Shown: positions 34,560 through 43,208 of the stretch, piece after piece
Numbering within the stretch: the first letter of the stretch is position 1
Layout: each line of letters starts with the position of its first letter
DNA from: Algoriphagus marinus
GTDB lineage: Bacteria; Bacteroidota; Bacteroidia; Cytophagales; Cyclobacteriaceae
Direction: 5' to 3'
NCBI RefSeq assembly: GCF_001936475.1
Contig: NZ_MSPQ01000009.1
Span: 184,448 to 248,447, forward strand
DNA length: 64,000 nucleotides
Position numbers and translations under genes: made by a program
Notes under the pieces: generated by a model
Seen by the model: the letters and a program-made list of their open reading frames with translations, nothing else
The model's database searches: none
What the model was told of the DNA's origin: nothing

Positions 34560-35650
34560 TTCATCATCTCTTTAATTGCCGGAGCAGCTTTTTTATCTGG
34601 ATATTCTTTTCCCAGAAGTTGGAATATGGTTCGTGGGATCATCGCAGATTGCCATTGGCCCTTAATTTTCATCTCACCACTTGCCGGAGTATCAGGACCA
34701 ATGGCCATTATCCAAATTTGACCAGCTTCAGGTACAGATGAACCATGACTTCTCCAGGAAGTTTTGGTCACACCTCGTCCATGATCTACGGCAATAATCA
34801 TAGTGGTTTTATCCTTATACATAGGATCAGATTGTATATAATCCCATATTTCTTTGATGTAAGTATCTGTTTGCTTTGCTGACCAAATGTATTGATCGTA
34901 TTTATTCCCATGTGCCCAATCATCCGTCTCACCGTAAGAGATATAAAGTACCTTAGGCTTTTTCGTTTTGAGCGCTTCCATAGCATAATGATGTGTAAAT
35001 GGATCTAATCTCACTCCGCCCCAGGGACCGCGAATCTCATCTTGCATTCTATTAAGAAGTTGCTCTTTTTCAGTAAGATTCTCACCAGTTGCCTTTCCAA
35101 AACCCGCATTAACAGGGATCCCACTTCGCTCAGCATTAATGATATAAGGAAACACATCCCAAGAACCGAAAGCCATTACTTTGCCTTTGTAATCCGGCAT
35201 TTGATTGAGATATTCTAGAAAAGTCACATTCAAATTATTGATTTTGTCATTGCTAGTAATTCGTTCATCATCGGCAAATCCACTCAAGACTTCATTGTAT
35301 CCAGGATAGGAAAACCACATTTTGTTTTGATTATCCACTAAGTTACCATAGGCCCGATTACCATAAATCTGTCCTTCATTTGCGATAGTATTCCAAAAAA
35401 ATGGAAAGAGCATCTCTCTTCGTTTGATTGGATCTGTTGACCAATAATCCGCCAAAAGCGAATTTGGGGTCTCAATCATTCCAGTATCATTGATCATAAG
35501 CGAATCTGCCCCTTTGAAAAGCTCCTGCCAACGTAGCCCATCGAATGTAATCAGAACGATATTTTCTGTTTTGTATTCTTGCGCTTGCATAGACCCATAA
35601 ACAAATAGAGCCATAGAAATGAGAAAGGTGAATTTAGTTTTCATAGTCAT
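34556..35650 (-). CDS. Alkaline phosphatase superfamily protein, exported
   Basis: The 364-residue protein has a signal peptide (FTFLISMALFVYGSMQAQ) and an alkaline phosphatase/phosphopentomutase-like core: IVLITFDGLRWQELF for the first metal Asp, WFSYPGYNEVLSG with the nucleophile region, SYGETDDWAHGNKYD and IAVDHGRG for further ligands. I cannot name the nucleophile with certainty. It could be a phosphomonoesterase or phosphodiesterase. An alternative start at 35644 gives the same signal peptide. It follows susD by 62 bases. Confidence 0.8.
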   Translation of the reverse strand: MTMKTKFTFLISMALFVYGSMQAQEYKTENIVLITFDGLRWQELFKGADSLMINDTGMIETPNSLLADYWSTDPIKRREMLFPFFWNTIANEGQIYGNRAYGNLVDNQNKMWFSYPGYNEVLSGFADDERITSNDKINNLNVTFLEYLNQMPDYKGKVMAFGSWDVFPYIINAERSGIPVNAGFGKATGENLTEKEQLLNRMQDEIRGPWGGVRLDPFTHHYAMEALKTKKPKVLYISYGETDDWAHGNKYDQYIWSAKQTDTYIKEIWDYIQSDPMYKDKTTMIIAVDHGRGVTKTSWRSHGSSVPEAGQIWIMAIGPDTPASGEMKIKGQWQSAMIPRTIFQLLGKEYPDKKAAPAIKEMMK

Positions 35651-35712
35651 TAAAATTGGGTTGAAAAAATCCGCTTCCCGATAAGAAAGCGGATTAAGTT
35701 ACTTAAATTATA

Positions 35713-37263
35713 TTATTTGACATCCCACCAAACCCGTGTCGTAATCGCATCCGGGCCTTGCCGCTGTATGGCTTCCTTATAATTTTCACCATTAAGAGCC
35801 TGCAGGCTAGACGGGTACATATATCGTACAGGAACAGTATTAATGAAAGCCGCCGGACCGGGGACAATCTCCGGATAGCCTGTTCTTCTCCAATCGTACC
35901 ATCCTTCCAAACCTGTGAAGAAAAGAGAAAGCCACTTTTGTGTTCCAATTTTCGCGAGCTTTTGATCTTGAGTTCCTGTGTAGGCTACTTCTGGCTGTGC
36001 AAAGTACTCCTCAGTCACAATGAGTTTTTCAGCTATTTGAGGAAGATTAACTGCCTGGTAGCGCTCTTTATAATAACTCAAAGAGGCTATTATACCATTT
36101 TTGTAATACTCTTCCGCAGAACCAACAGTAATAAATCCACGCTCGTGAGCTTCTGCCAAAATAAACTGCAATTCAGCATAGCTCATCAAAATTGCCTGGT
36201 ATCCTGTTGGATTAGCTAAAGAAGTACAAGCAGAGCAAGACCAAAGCAATCCGATTCTAGAAATGTGATTAGATCCTCCTAGGGCAGGGTCCCCAGTAGG
36301 AGAATACTGCAAGGCTTCTTCATCTGCAAGGCCGTTTGGCACACCCTGATAATCATCCAATTCTCCAATTATCCCAGCACCCGAAGCATTCGTTGGTTGA
36401 GCAAAAGCGTAAAGACGAGGATCTCCAAGCATTTTGAGTTTATCTTCCATGTTTTCACTCAATCGATACTCATCAAATGAACCGGATCTTGTCGTGTATA
36501 GCGGATGCTGATTAGGTACATCACCCAAATATTGTAGTACTGCCTGATCATCATTTCCAGTAAAAATAGGACTTTGAGCAGGATTTGAAAGGATTGCCTG
36601 CATCGCAGCTGAGGGATCTTGACGATCAGAAATTCTCATAAGGACTCTAAGCCTAAGCGAGTTTGCAAATTTTTTCCATCTCATAATATCACCATCAAAG
36701 AAGATATCACCTTGTACTCGCTCAGCCGTGGACCCTAAAAGCGCATTTGCCTCAGTCAAATCTTTCAATATACCAGCATAAATCGCCTCCTGGGTTTCAA
36801 AAGCCGGATAGTTTATACCTTGTTTAGCTTGAGTTGCTTCCGAATAAGGCAAATCTCCATAGGCATCTGACATAAAAGAATACAAATGAGCACGCATTAC
36901 TTTAGCAATTCCCACATAATTACTTTGTTGCGCTTCTGTGGAAATTTCGATCACATTGTTCAAATCCCGAAGGGAATTGTAGAAGCTATCATAGGGATTC
37001 CCAAAGGGTCCCCAGTTATATCGGTCCTCGTTTGTAAACTGGATTTTTGCAGAGTACTGCATGACCACATTACCAATTCCCCAAGCGTTTCCGGCGATCT
37101 CGTTTGTTGTGCTTCGCATCACATTTGGCAAGAGCAAATCTGAAGAAACCACTTCAGGGCTATTGGGATTCATATTGATTTCTTCGAAATCTTTGTCACA
37201 GGAGCTAAGCACAAAAACTGTCGCTAAGCTTAATCCTGCTATATATTTTATATTAAATTTCAT
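35713..37263 (-). CDS. SusD/RagB family nutrient-binding lipoprotein
   Basis: The 516-residue protein has a lipobox VFVLSSC (Cys22), followed by the SusD-like_2 pattern CDKDFEEINMNPNSPE and TPR-like helices (RAHLYSFMSDAYGDLPYSEA, WKKFANSLRLRVLMRISDR). SusD lids close over SusC barrels and hold the nutrient. The binding residues do not reveal the ligand. It is 34 bases downstream of the SusC gene and upstream of two phosphatases, so the cargo may be a phosphorylated compound rather than a plain glycan. Confidence 0.93.
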   Translation of the reverse strand: MKFNIKYIAGLSLATVFVLSSCDKDFEEINMNPNSPEVVSSDLLLPNVMRSTTNEIAGNAWGIGNVVMQYSAKIQFTNEDRYNWGPFGNPYDSFYNSLRDLNNVIEISTEAQQSNYVGIAKVMRAHLYSFMSDAYGDLPYSEATQAKQGINYPAFETQEAIYAGILKDLTEANALLGSTAERVQGDIFFDGDIMRWKKFANSLRLRVLMRISDRQDPSAAMQAILSNPAQSPIFTGNDDQAVLQYLGDVPNQHPLYTTRSGSFDEYRLSENMEDKLKMLGDPRLYAFAQPTNASGAGIIGELDDYQGVPNGLADEEALQYSPTGDPALGGSNHISRIGLLWSCSACTSLANPTGYQAILMSYAELQFILAEAHERGFITVGSAEEYYKNGIIASLSYYKERYQAVNLPQIAEKLIVTEEYFAQPEVAYTGTQDQKLAKIGTQKWLSLFFTGLEGWYDWRRTGYPEIVPGPAAFINTVPVRYMYPSSLQALNGENYKEAIQRQGPDAITTRVWWDVK

Positions 37264-37297
37264 TTTGTCTTTTGTTTAGTTGTAATTTTTAAACCGA

Positions 37298-40200
37298 TCA
37301 AAATTTGACATTTACATTAAATCCGATGCTTCTGGTTGAAGGAAATGCCATGTTTTCGATTCCAGGCTGAAGTGTTCCACCAGCCATTGATAAAGTTTCC
37401 GGGTCAAAATGAGGGTTCTCTGTCCAAAGAGCCAGATTCCTACCTACAAGAGATACACGAACATCCTGAATCGGAAGATCTCCAAAGACTGTTCTTGGAA
37501 TAGTATAGCTAATGGTCACTTCTCTCAATTTTAAGTAGGTCGCATCATACTTAGCTGCTTCAACATTATTTCGCTCATAATATCTGTTGTGCCAGTTTCG
37601 TGAGGTAATTTTCACGGTATTTGGGCTATAAGAACCGTCAGAGTTTTTTACTACACCCGGGCTTATAATGCCGTTACCTTCTACATTCAAATCATAGCCG
37701 TTTTCCCGTCCATAGAGTGTTTCTTCCAATTGTCCGGAAGTACTTCCAATGGTCTTGGTTCGAGAAACGACGATTCCGCCATATCGGAAATCAAATAAAA
37801 ATCCAAGAGAGACACCTTTGTAGCTGAAGTTATTTTGTAACCCCAACATCCAATCTGGGTTGTAATTTCCTTGAAGTTTCAATTCAGGATCTCTCAAAGG
37901 AGTACCTGTTGAGTTATGGACGATTTGTCCAAAAAACTCAGAATTTGGATCCTCTACTCGCTCGAAGCCTACACCATAGATATTCCCCATTCGCTCCCCT
38001 ATTCTAGCCTGGATTATAGCACCATTTCGATCAGTAAGTGTATAAGCATCAAGACCTTCTGTCAATTCAATCACTTTGCCACGATTTCTCGTAAAGTTGG
38101 CTATGAAATCCCAGTTAAATCCATTCTTATTCTGGATCGGCTTGGCATTCAATACAATTTCAATTCCTTGATTTTGAATCTCACCAGCATTGATGATTCG
38201 GGAAGCATAGCCTGTAGCGATATCCAATTCAATCGGGATGATTTGGTTTCTGGTACGGTTGTCGAAATAAGTGAAATCCAATCCAAACCTTCCTTCATTA
38301 AAACGAATATCAGCCCCTACTTCGAAAGCAGCAGTTCGCTCTGGCTTTAGTTCTGCATTTGACAATCGATTGGATTCAGATTTTGCCTGGATTGTTCCCC
38401 AGGCTACTTGAGAGTTATAGACATTCGAAAGGCTGTATGGGTCCGTATCATTCCCTACCTCTGCATAGGCTGCACGAACTTTCATAAATGAAATAGCAGA
38501 TGGGAGAGTAATCATATCCGAAATCACTGAACTAAGGGTAGCAGAAGGATAGAAATAGCTATTGTTGTCTGCAGGCAGTGTACTTGACCAGTCATTTCGA
38601 CCAGTTATATCAAGAAACAAGATATTTTTGTAGCCTATCTGACCAAATCCGTAGAAGGAATTGATTCGTTTCTCAGAAGTAAATTGATTGACTTGAAGAT
38701 TTACTGCAGTATTGGTGAAGTTGTAAATCCCTGGAATCAATAGTTGAGGAGCAACAGTTTGAAGAAATCGGTTTTCCTGCCTCATCGAGTTTCCACCTAA
38801 AGCGATGCTATAAGACCATACTGGCTTGGTAGTCTCAGAATAAGTTAATAAGAAGTCTGAGTTTTGCTCACTGAAAAATATATTATCCTCTCGGTAATTC
38901 CCCTTTGGAAATCGCTGCGTGCTAAATGCTCGCTTACGGTCTCGTAGTTCATTATAGGAATCCAAACCAGTCCGTAACATCAAGTTTAACTTTGGAGTGA
39001 ATTTGTAGTTCAACGAGATATTTCCGAAAATCCGATCTTTTTCCTGCCCATTCGTATTTTCGTAGACATTGAAATATGGGTTGTCGTGGTAATTGTAGTT
39101 ATAGTTAAACTGCTGCACTCCTTCCAAGCCCGGCATCCAATAATCTCTAAGATTTGGGGTATTGATTTGTCTTCCGTACCAAATCCAGAGATACATCAGG
39201 TTTTCTGTTCCATAGGAAATATTCGGTCGATTGCCACTGTTGGTTCGCTGATAATTCACAGAGGAATTAACGGTCAATTTATCAGTCACTTTAGTCCCTC
39301 CATGTAGCGAAATAGTGTTTCGTTTCAAATCTGTATTCGGAACGATTCCTTTCTGATCCAAATTGGTCCAGGAAAGTCGAATGTTTGACTTTTCATTCCC
39401 TCCTGATATAGCCACATTATTATTAAGTGTGACGCCAGTTTGAAAAAAGTCATCAATATTATTTGGCTGAGCCACCCAAGGTGTAGCTTGAATTGTGCTT
39501 CCATCAGGTGCATTTAAATCACCACCTCTGAATCCCGGTGTTGATCTTGGCGAGTCAAATTGAGGAATCAGCAAACCTGCGTCTAAACGTGGTCCCCAGC
39601 TTTCATCTACTCCATCTGCTATACCTGCGCCTGCTCCGTTGACGAATTCAAACTGCCCATTATTTCCTTGACCATAAACATTTTGCCATTGTGGCATCAC
39701 CAAGGTATTGTCAAATGTGGTATTGGAGTTAATCACCACTCCTAAGCCTTGTCTATTTTTACCTGATTTGGTAGTAATTAGGATAGCTCCGTTTGCCGCA
39801 CGTGAACCGTACAAAGCTGCAGCAGCTGGTCCTTTCAATACGGTCATAGAAGCCACGTCATCAGGATTGATCTCACCTGCTGAATTTCCATAATCGACCT
39901 CTTGGTTTCCTGACCCTGATGATCCTACGACATTATTTGAAATTGGAACTCCATCCACTACAAATAGCGGCTGATTTGCATTGATATTCAAAGAGGACTC
40001 TCCCCGGATAGTCACCCGGGTAGACCCTCCGATTCCACTGGAACCGTTGGTAATCTGAACTCCTGCCACTCGACCACTCAATGAGTTGATCACGTTGCTT
40101 TCTCTGGCTTCTGTAAACCTACTCCCGTCTACTGCCTGAACGGAATAGCCTAGCGCTTTTGTCTCTCGCTCCACTCCCAATGCGGTCACCACTACTTCAC

Positions 40201-40513
40201 TCAGTGCGAGACCTTCGGATAATGAAACATTGATTTGAGAAGCGTTTCCTACCGTTCGCTCAATACTCTCAAAACCCACAAAAGAGAAAACTAAAATTTC
40301 ACTTCGAGTAGCATCAATCATATACGTCCCGTCTACGTCAGTGACAGTTCCCCGATTGGTACCTTTTACCAAGACCGTCGCGCCTGGTAAAGCTTCATTG
40401 TTTGCATCAGTGACTTTTCCAGTTATTTTGGATTCCTGAGCAAACGAAAAATTCATGATTAGCAATAGACTGGCAGTAGCCATCCATCGCCAAATGCTTT
40501 TGTTAGCAGCCAT
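37298..40513 (-). CDS. SusC/RagA family TonB-linked outer-membrane transporter
   Basis: The 1071-residue protein starts at ATG 40513, giving a signal peptide (LLLIMNFSFAQ); the longer start at 40582 adds 23 non-signal residues. Domains: CarboxypepD_reg-like (GKVTDANNEALPGATVLVKG, about 30-105), TonB plug with NANQPLFVVDGVPI and AAALYGSRAANGAILITTK (about 120-240), then a 22-strand barrel ending in FNVNVKF with the C-terminal aromatic. It imports substrate with energy from TonB. First gene of the operon SusC-SusD-phosphatase-phosphoesterase. Confidence 0.95.
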   Translation of the reverse strand: MAANKSIWRWMATASLLLIMNFSFAQESKITGKVTDANNEALPGATVLVKGTNRGTVTDVDGTYMIDATRSEILVFSFVGFESIERTVGNASQINVSLSEGLALSEVVVTALGVERETKALGYSVQAVDGSRFTEARESNVINSLSGRVAGVQITNGSSGIGGSTRVTIRGESSLNINANQPLFVVDGVPISNNVVGSSGSGNQEVDYGNSAGEINPDDVASMTVLKGPAAAALYGSRAANGAILITTKSGKNRQGLGVVINSNTTFDNTLVMPQWQNVYGQGNNGQFEFVNGAGAGIADGVDESWGPRLDAGLLIPQFDSPRSTPGFRGGDLNAPDGSTIQATPWVAQPNNIDDFFQTGVTLNNNVAISGGNEKSNIRLSWTNLDQKGIVPNTDLKRNTISLHGGTKVTDKLTVNSSVNYQRTNSGNRPNISYGTENLMYLWIWYGRQINTPNLRDYWMPGLEGVQQFNYNYNYHDNPYFNVYENTNGQEKDRIFGNISLNYKFTPKLNLMLRTGLDSYNELRDRKRAFSTQRFPKGNYREDNIFFSEQNSDFLLTYSETTKPVWSYSIALGGNSMRQENRFLQTVAPQLLIPGIYNFTNTAVNLQVNQFTSEKRINSFYGFGQIGYKNILFLDITGRNDWSSTLPADNNSYFYPSATLSSVISDMITLPSAISFMKVRAAYAEVGNDTDPYSLSNVYNSQVAWGTIQAKSESNRLSNAELKPERTAAFEVGADIRFNEGRFGLDFTYFDNRTRNQIIPIELDIATGYASRIINAGEIQNQGIEIVLNAKPIQNKNGFNWDFIANFTRNRGKVIELTEGLDAYTLTDRNGAIIQARIGERMGNIYGVGFERVEDPNSEFFGQIVHNSTGTPLRDPELKLQGNYNPDWMLGLQNNFSYKGVSLGFLFDFRYGGIVVSRTKTIGSTSGQLEETLYGRENGYDLNVEGNGIISPGVVKNSDGSYSPNTVKITSRNWHNRYYERNNVEAAKYDATYLKLREVTISYTIPRTVFGDLPIQDVRVSLVGRNLALWTENPHFDPETLSMAGGTLQPGIENMAFPSTRSIGFNVNVKF

Positions 40514-40844
40514 TTTTTTGTAGATGTTTTTGATAATGATTTTGGTTAAATTTTTACCAAAGCTATACATCTGCAAAACCACTCCGGTTAAATCAGAATT
40601 ATCAAAAAATGAACAAATATTTCAGCATTGTTCCTAAAACAAATTAAAAAACAGTCAATTACAATTATTTGGGTCATTTTTAAGATCCAAAACACATGGT
40701 ATGTTTCGTGAACTTTACCGAAACATTAAAAAATAATGTATATAAATACTAAACAATTAAAATTGATATATCAATTAGGAAAATCTGATTGGCAAGAGAC
40801 TCATCAAAATCTTCTGGGAATCAGCCTAAAGTAAAAGCAAATGA
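40514..40844. promoter_or_regulatory. Regulatory region upstream of the SusC gene
   Basis: This 331-base AT-rich gap holds a TAGCTTTG box (complement of 40558-40565, TAnnTTTG type) 45 bases before the SusC start. It also has a perfect 16-bp palindrome AATTGATATATCAATT at 40761-40776. No gene is visible. Neither site is proven; a proper -33 TTTG is not evident. Confidence 0.35.
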
Positions 40845-41366
40845 TTAAATCTCCTTCCTCATTAACCAATCCGTCTGAAGCTCATCGCCAAAAGGAAAGG
40901 GATGTGAACCGAATTTTTCAAATCCGTTGCGCTCGTAAAAGCTAATTGCTCGGGGATTATGCTCCCATACTCCCAGCCAGATGTATTTCTTCTGTTTTTG
41001 CTTCGCAAAATCAATCGCTTGATCCAGAAGCATTTTCCCCAGACCTAAGCCGATAAATTCATCTAACAGATAAAGGCGGGCGATTTCCAAACTTTCCGGA
41101 TCGTGCACATCGGTCTGTGCAGGAGTCAGATTCACTTTAGTGTAGCCAATGATACGAGTTCCAGTAACCAACTTATAAAAGGTTGAACCTTGAGTTTGAT
41201 ATTCCTTCCGAAACTGATCTAGCGTAAAAGCTTCATCTAAATAAGCCTTCACGTTCTCTGGTTTATTATTGGCGGTGAAAGCCTCTATAAATGCTTTTTG
41301 AGCCATGTTCAGCAATTCTGGCAAATCCGGAAGCTCAGATTTCAGGATACGATAAGACTTACTCAT
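40845..41366 (-). CDS. GNAT family N-acetyltransferase
   Basis: The 173-residue protein from ATG 41366 has a GNAT fold: LEIARLYLLDEFIGLGLGKM is the acetyl-CoA pyrophosphate-binding strand-loop-helix, KKYIWLGVWEHNPRAISFY the second conserved block, and ERNGFEKFG the final one. It likely acetylates a small molecule or protein amine. The start overlaps the upstream gene's stop by four bases, so the longer frame from 41474 is rejected. Confidence 0.9.
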   Translation of the reverse strand: MSKSYRILKSELPDLPELLNMAQKAFIEAFTANNKPENVKAYLDEAFTLDQFRKEYQTQGSTFYKLVTGTRIIGYTKVNLTPAQTDVHDPESLEIARLYLLDEFIGLGLGKMLLDQAIDFAKQKQKKYIWLGVWEHNPRAISFYERNGFEKFGSHPFPFGDELQTDWLMRKEI

Positions 41367-41989
41367 TTGGCTTTTTCTAACTTTTTCAAAGCTTCGATAA
41401 TCTGAGAATTTGGATACTCTCCCAAAATCGAATGGTAATTTCCTGAGGGATCCAACACCACAAAACTTCCACATGGATATGGGAATTTGAAAAAGGTTTG
41501 TTCAAATAGCCTACCGGGATCAGGAATATGAGTCATGATTCCTTGGTACTTATTTAATCCTGAAGGGTTTTTGTAAAGGTAAACTGGCCCATAACCATCC
41601 TTAGATTCAATATTTTTAACCAACCATTCATGATTTTTCCTACGGAGTTTTTTATTTGTAGCCACCAACCCTGTTGAATTGCACTCATCTTTTCCTGGGT
41701 AAAAAATCACCACAATTGGTTTACCTTCTTTCAGGACTTCCTCCAGTTCCAGCGCTTTATAAAACAGTTCAGGATTGTCCACTTTCCCAAAAGGCATTCT
41801 ATAAATCAAAACTTGTTCATTGGGATCATTTCCTGGAACACCGAAATAGGGTCCATTCAATATTTTATCCTCGTATTGGTCCTTGGTAATAATTCCGCCC
41901 ATTTCATTTCGATAAACATTTTGGGCGAAAGAAACTTGACTAGAAAGAAATACTGAGATACTTAAGACCAGAATCAGAAAATGCTTCAT
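41363..41989 (-). CDS. Exported protein with thioredoxin-like fold, function unknown
   Basis: The 208-residue protein has a signal peptide (FLILVLSISVFLSSQVSFAQ). The segment EGKPIVVIFYPGKDECNS looks like a thioredoxin-fold beta-alpha start, with a Cys but not the CxxC pair, and FVVLDPSGNYHSILGEYP near the C-terminus looks like the second half. Redox activity is therefore doubtful. I do not recognise the family. It is coupled to the GNAT gene by a 4-base overlap. Confidence 0.6.
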   Translation of the reverse strand: MKHFLILVLSISVFLSSQVSFAQNVYRNEMGGIITKDQYEDKILNGPYFGVPGNDPNEQVLIYRMPFGKVDNPELFYKALELEEVLKEGKPIVVIFYPGKDECNSTGLVATNKKLRRKNHEWLVKNIESKDGYGPVYLYKNPSGLNKYQGIMTHIPDPGRLFEQTFFKFPYPCGSFVVLDPSGNYHSILGEYPNSQIIEALKKLEKAK

Positions 41990-42056
41990 GGTTTCAAAAG
42001 TAACAAACCGGGTTGAAATTGAATATTTAAAAAGAGATAAGATGTTTTCTTTTACC

Positions 42057-43208
42057 TTAAATCAAATTAAACCCACCTTTTACCAATATTTGATCAGTAT
42101 CGGAAAGCTTGGCATTTGGTAAGATTTCAATCTTTCCCTCCCCCATTCTACCTGTTTGAACCTCAATCTTTTCTAATGAAAATCCAGAATCTTTTTTATT
42201 TCGAAGTACCAAAACGTACATTTTCCCTTCAGACTCAATCACTGCAGTTTGTGGTACTGAAATCGCCTCCTCAGGATCTTTTTGGATTTTTGCTTCGACA
42301 AACATTCCAGGAACGAGTAGTGACTCCTTGCTTTCGTCTTTAAAGTCTGCATGTACATTAATTTGGCGGGCATCATTGATGGATTGTCCTACCATAAAAA
42401 CTTCAGCGACAAATATTTCTGAAGAAAGTTCAGGAACCCGAACCTCAACTGTTTGCCCCTTTTTGATTGCTGTAGCATCTTTTTCAAATACAATCAACTC
42501 TATATGCAAATGCGCTTTACTGATCAGGCGAACAGGAACATCTGTAGGCTGAACATAGGCACCAGGAACAGAATTTATCTCTGTCACAAATCCTGCAATA
42601 GGTGAGTAAATAGCGATTTTAGATCGGATCGACTCAGGCTGAAGTTCGTCTGCATTGATTCGAAGCAAACCAAGCTGACGCTTCAGACTCTCTGCTTTTG
42701 CCCGTGTACTTTGGTAGTCTGCCTCTGCTTTTAAGTAACTCTTTTGGGAAGCAATCTGCTCATCGAAAAGAGTTTTCTGACGATCATATTCAGCCTTTAA
42801 GTAGTTCAATTGGCTTTTTGCTTCCAAATAATTTTGTTGAATAAGTATAAATTCCGGATTTTCTAAATAGAAAAGCACTTCACCTTTTCTTACCGATTGC
42901 CCTTCCAGCAATTCCAAACCACTGACATATCCACCGTAGTAGGTAGTCACATCAATCATGTTTTCTACAGGAACTCGAACAGCTCCCTGAACTGTGATAT
43001 CTTCAGAAAACTGATCAGTTTCTAATTTTCCCCAAGCCATATTCATGGCATTGAATTGCTCCGTGGTCAATTCAATCATCCCATTTTCAGTGGAGGCATT
43101 TACAATCTCAAGGCCCGAATTATCATCAGTTTGCTGCCCGCAGGAAAAGGCAAAGAATAAAGTCAATGGGGCAAGAAAATATCGGAGGGAAAGCAATTTG
43201 GTTTTCAT
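42057..43208 (-). CDS. RND efflux periplasmic adaptor (HlyD/CusB-like)
   Basis: The 383-residue protein has a lipoprotein signal (FLAPLTLFFAFSC), a barrel-sandwich hybrid (GGYVSGLELLEGQSVRKGEV), a long alpha-hairpin (LEAKSQLNYLKAEYD, then AEADYQSTRAKAESLKRQLG), a lipoyl-like return (IAIYSPIAGFVTEINSVPG) and a C-terminal beta-barrel with LVPGMFVEAKI. It links the inner-membrane pump to the outer-membrane channel. No Cys/His/Met-rich metal site is obvious. Its start overlaps the stop of the pump gene by one base. Confidence 0.9.
   Translation of the reverse strand: MKTKLLSLRYFLAPLTLFFAFSCGQQTDDNSGLEIVNASTENGMIELTTEQFNAMNMAWGKLETDQFSEDITVQGAVRVPVENMIDVTTYYGGYVSGLELLEGQSVRKGEVLFYLENPEFILIQQNYLEAKSQLNYLKAEYDRQKTLFDEQIASQKSYLKAEADYQSTRAKAESLKRQLGLLRINADELQPESIRSKIAIYSPIAGFVTEINSVPGAYVQPTDVPVRLISKAHLHIELIVFEKDATAIKKGQTVEVRVPELSSEIFVAEVFMVGQSINDARQINVHADFKDESKESLLVPGMFVEAKIQKDPEEAISVPQTAVIESEGKMYVLVLRNKKDSGFSLEKIEVQTGRMGEGKIEILPNAKLSDTDQILVKGGFNLI

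Noticed and set aside
37916..38350. 144-residue plus frame opposite SusC
   Set aside because: Shadow frame of the SusC barrel.
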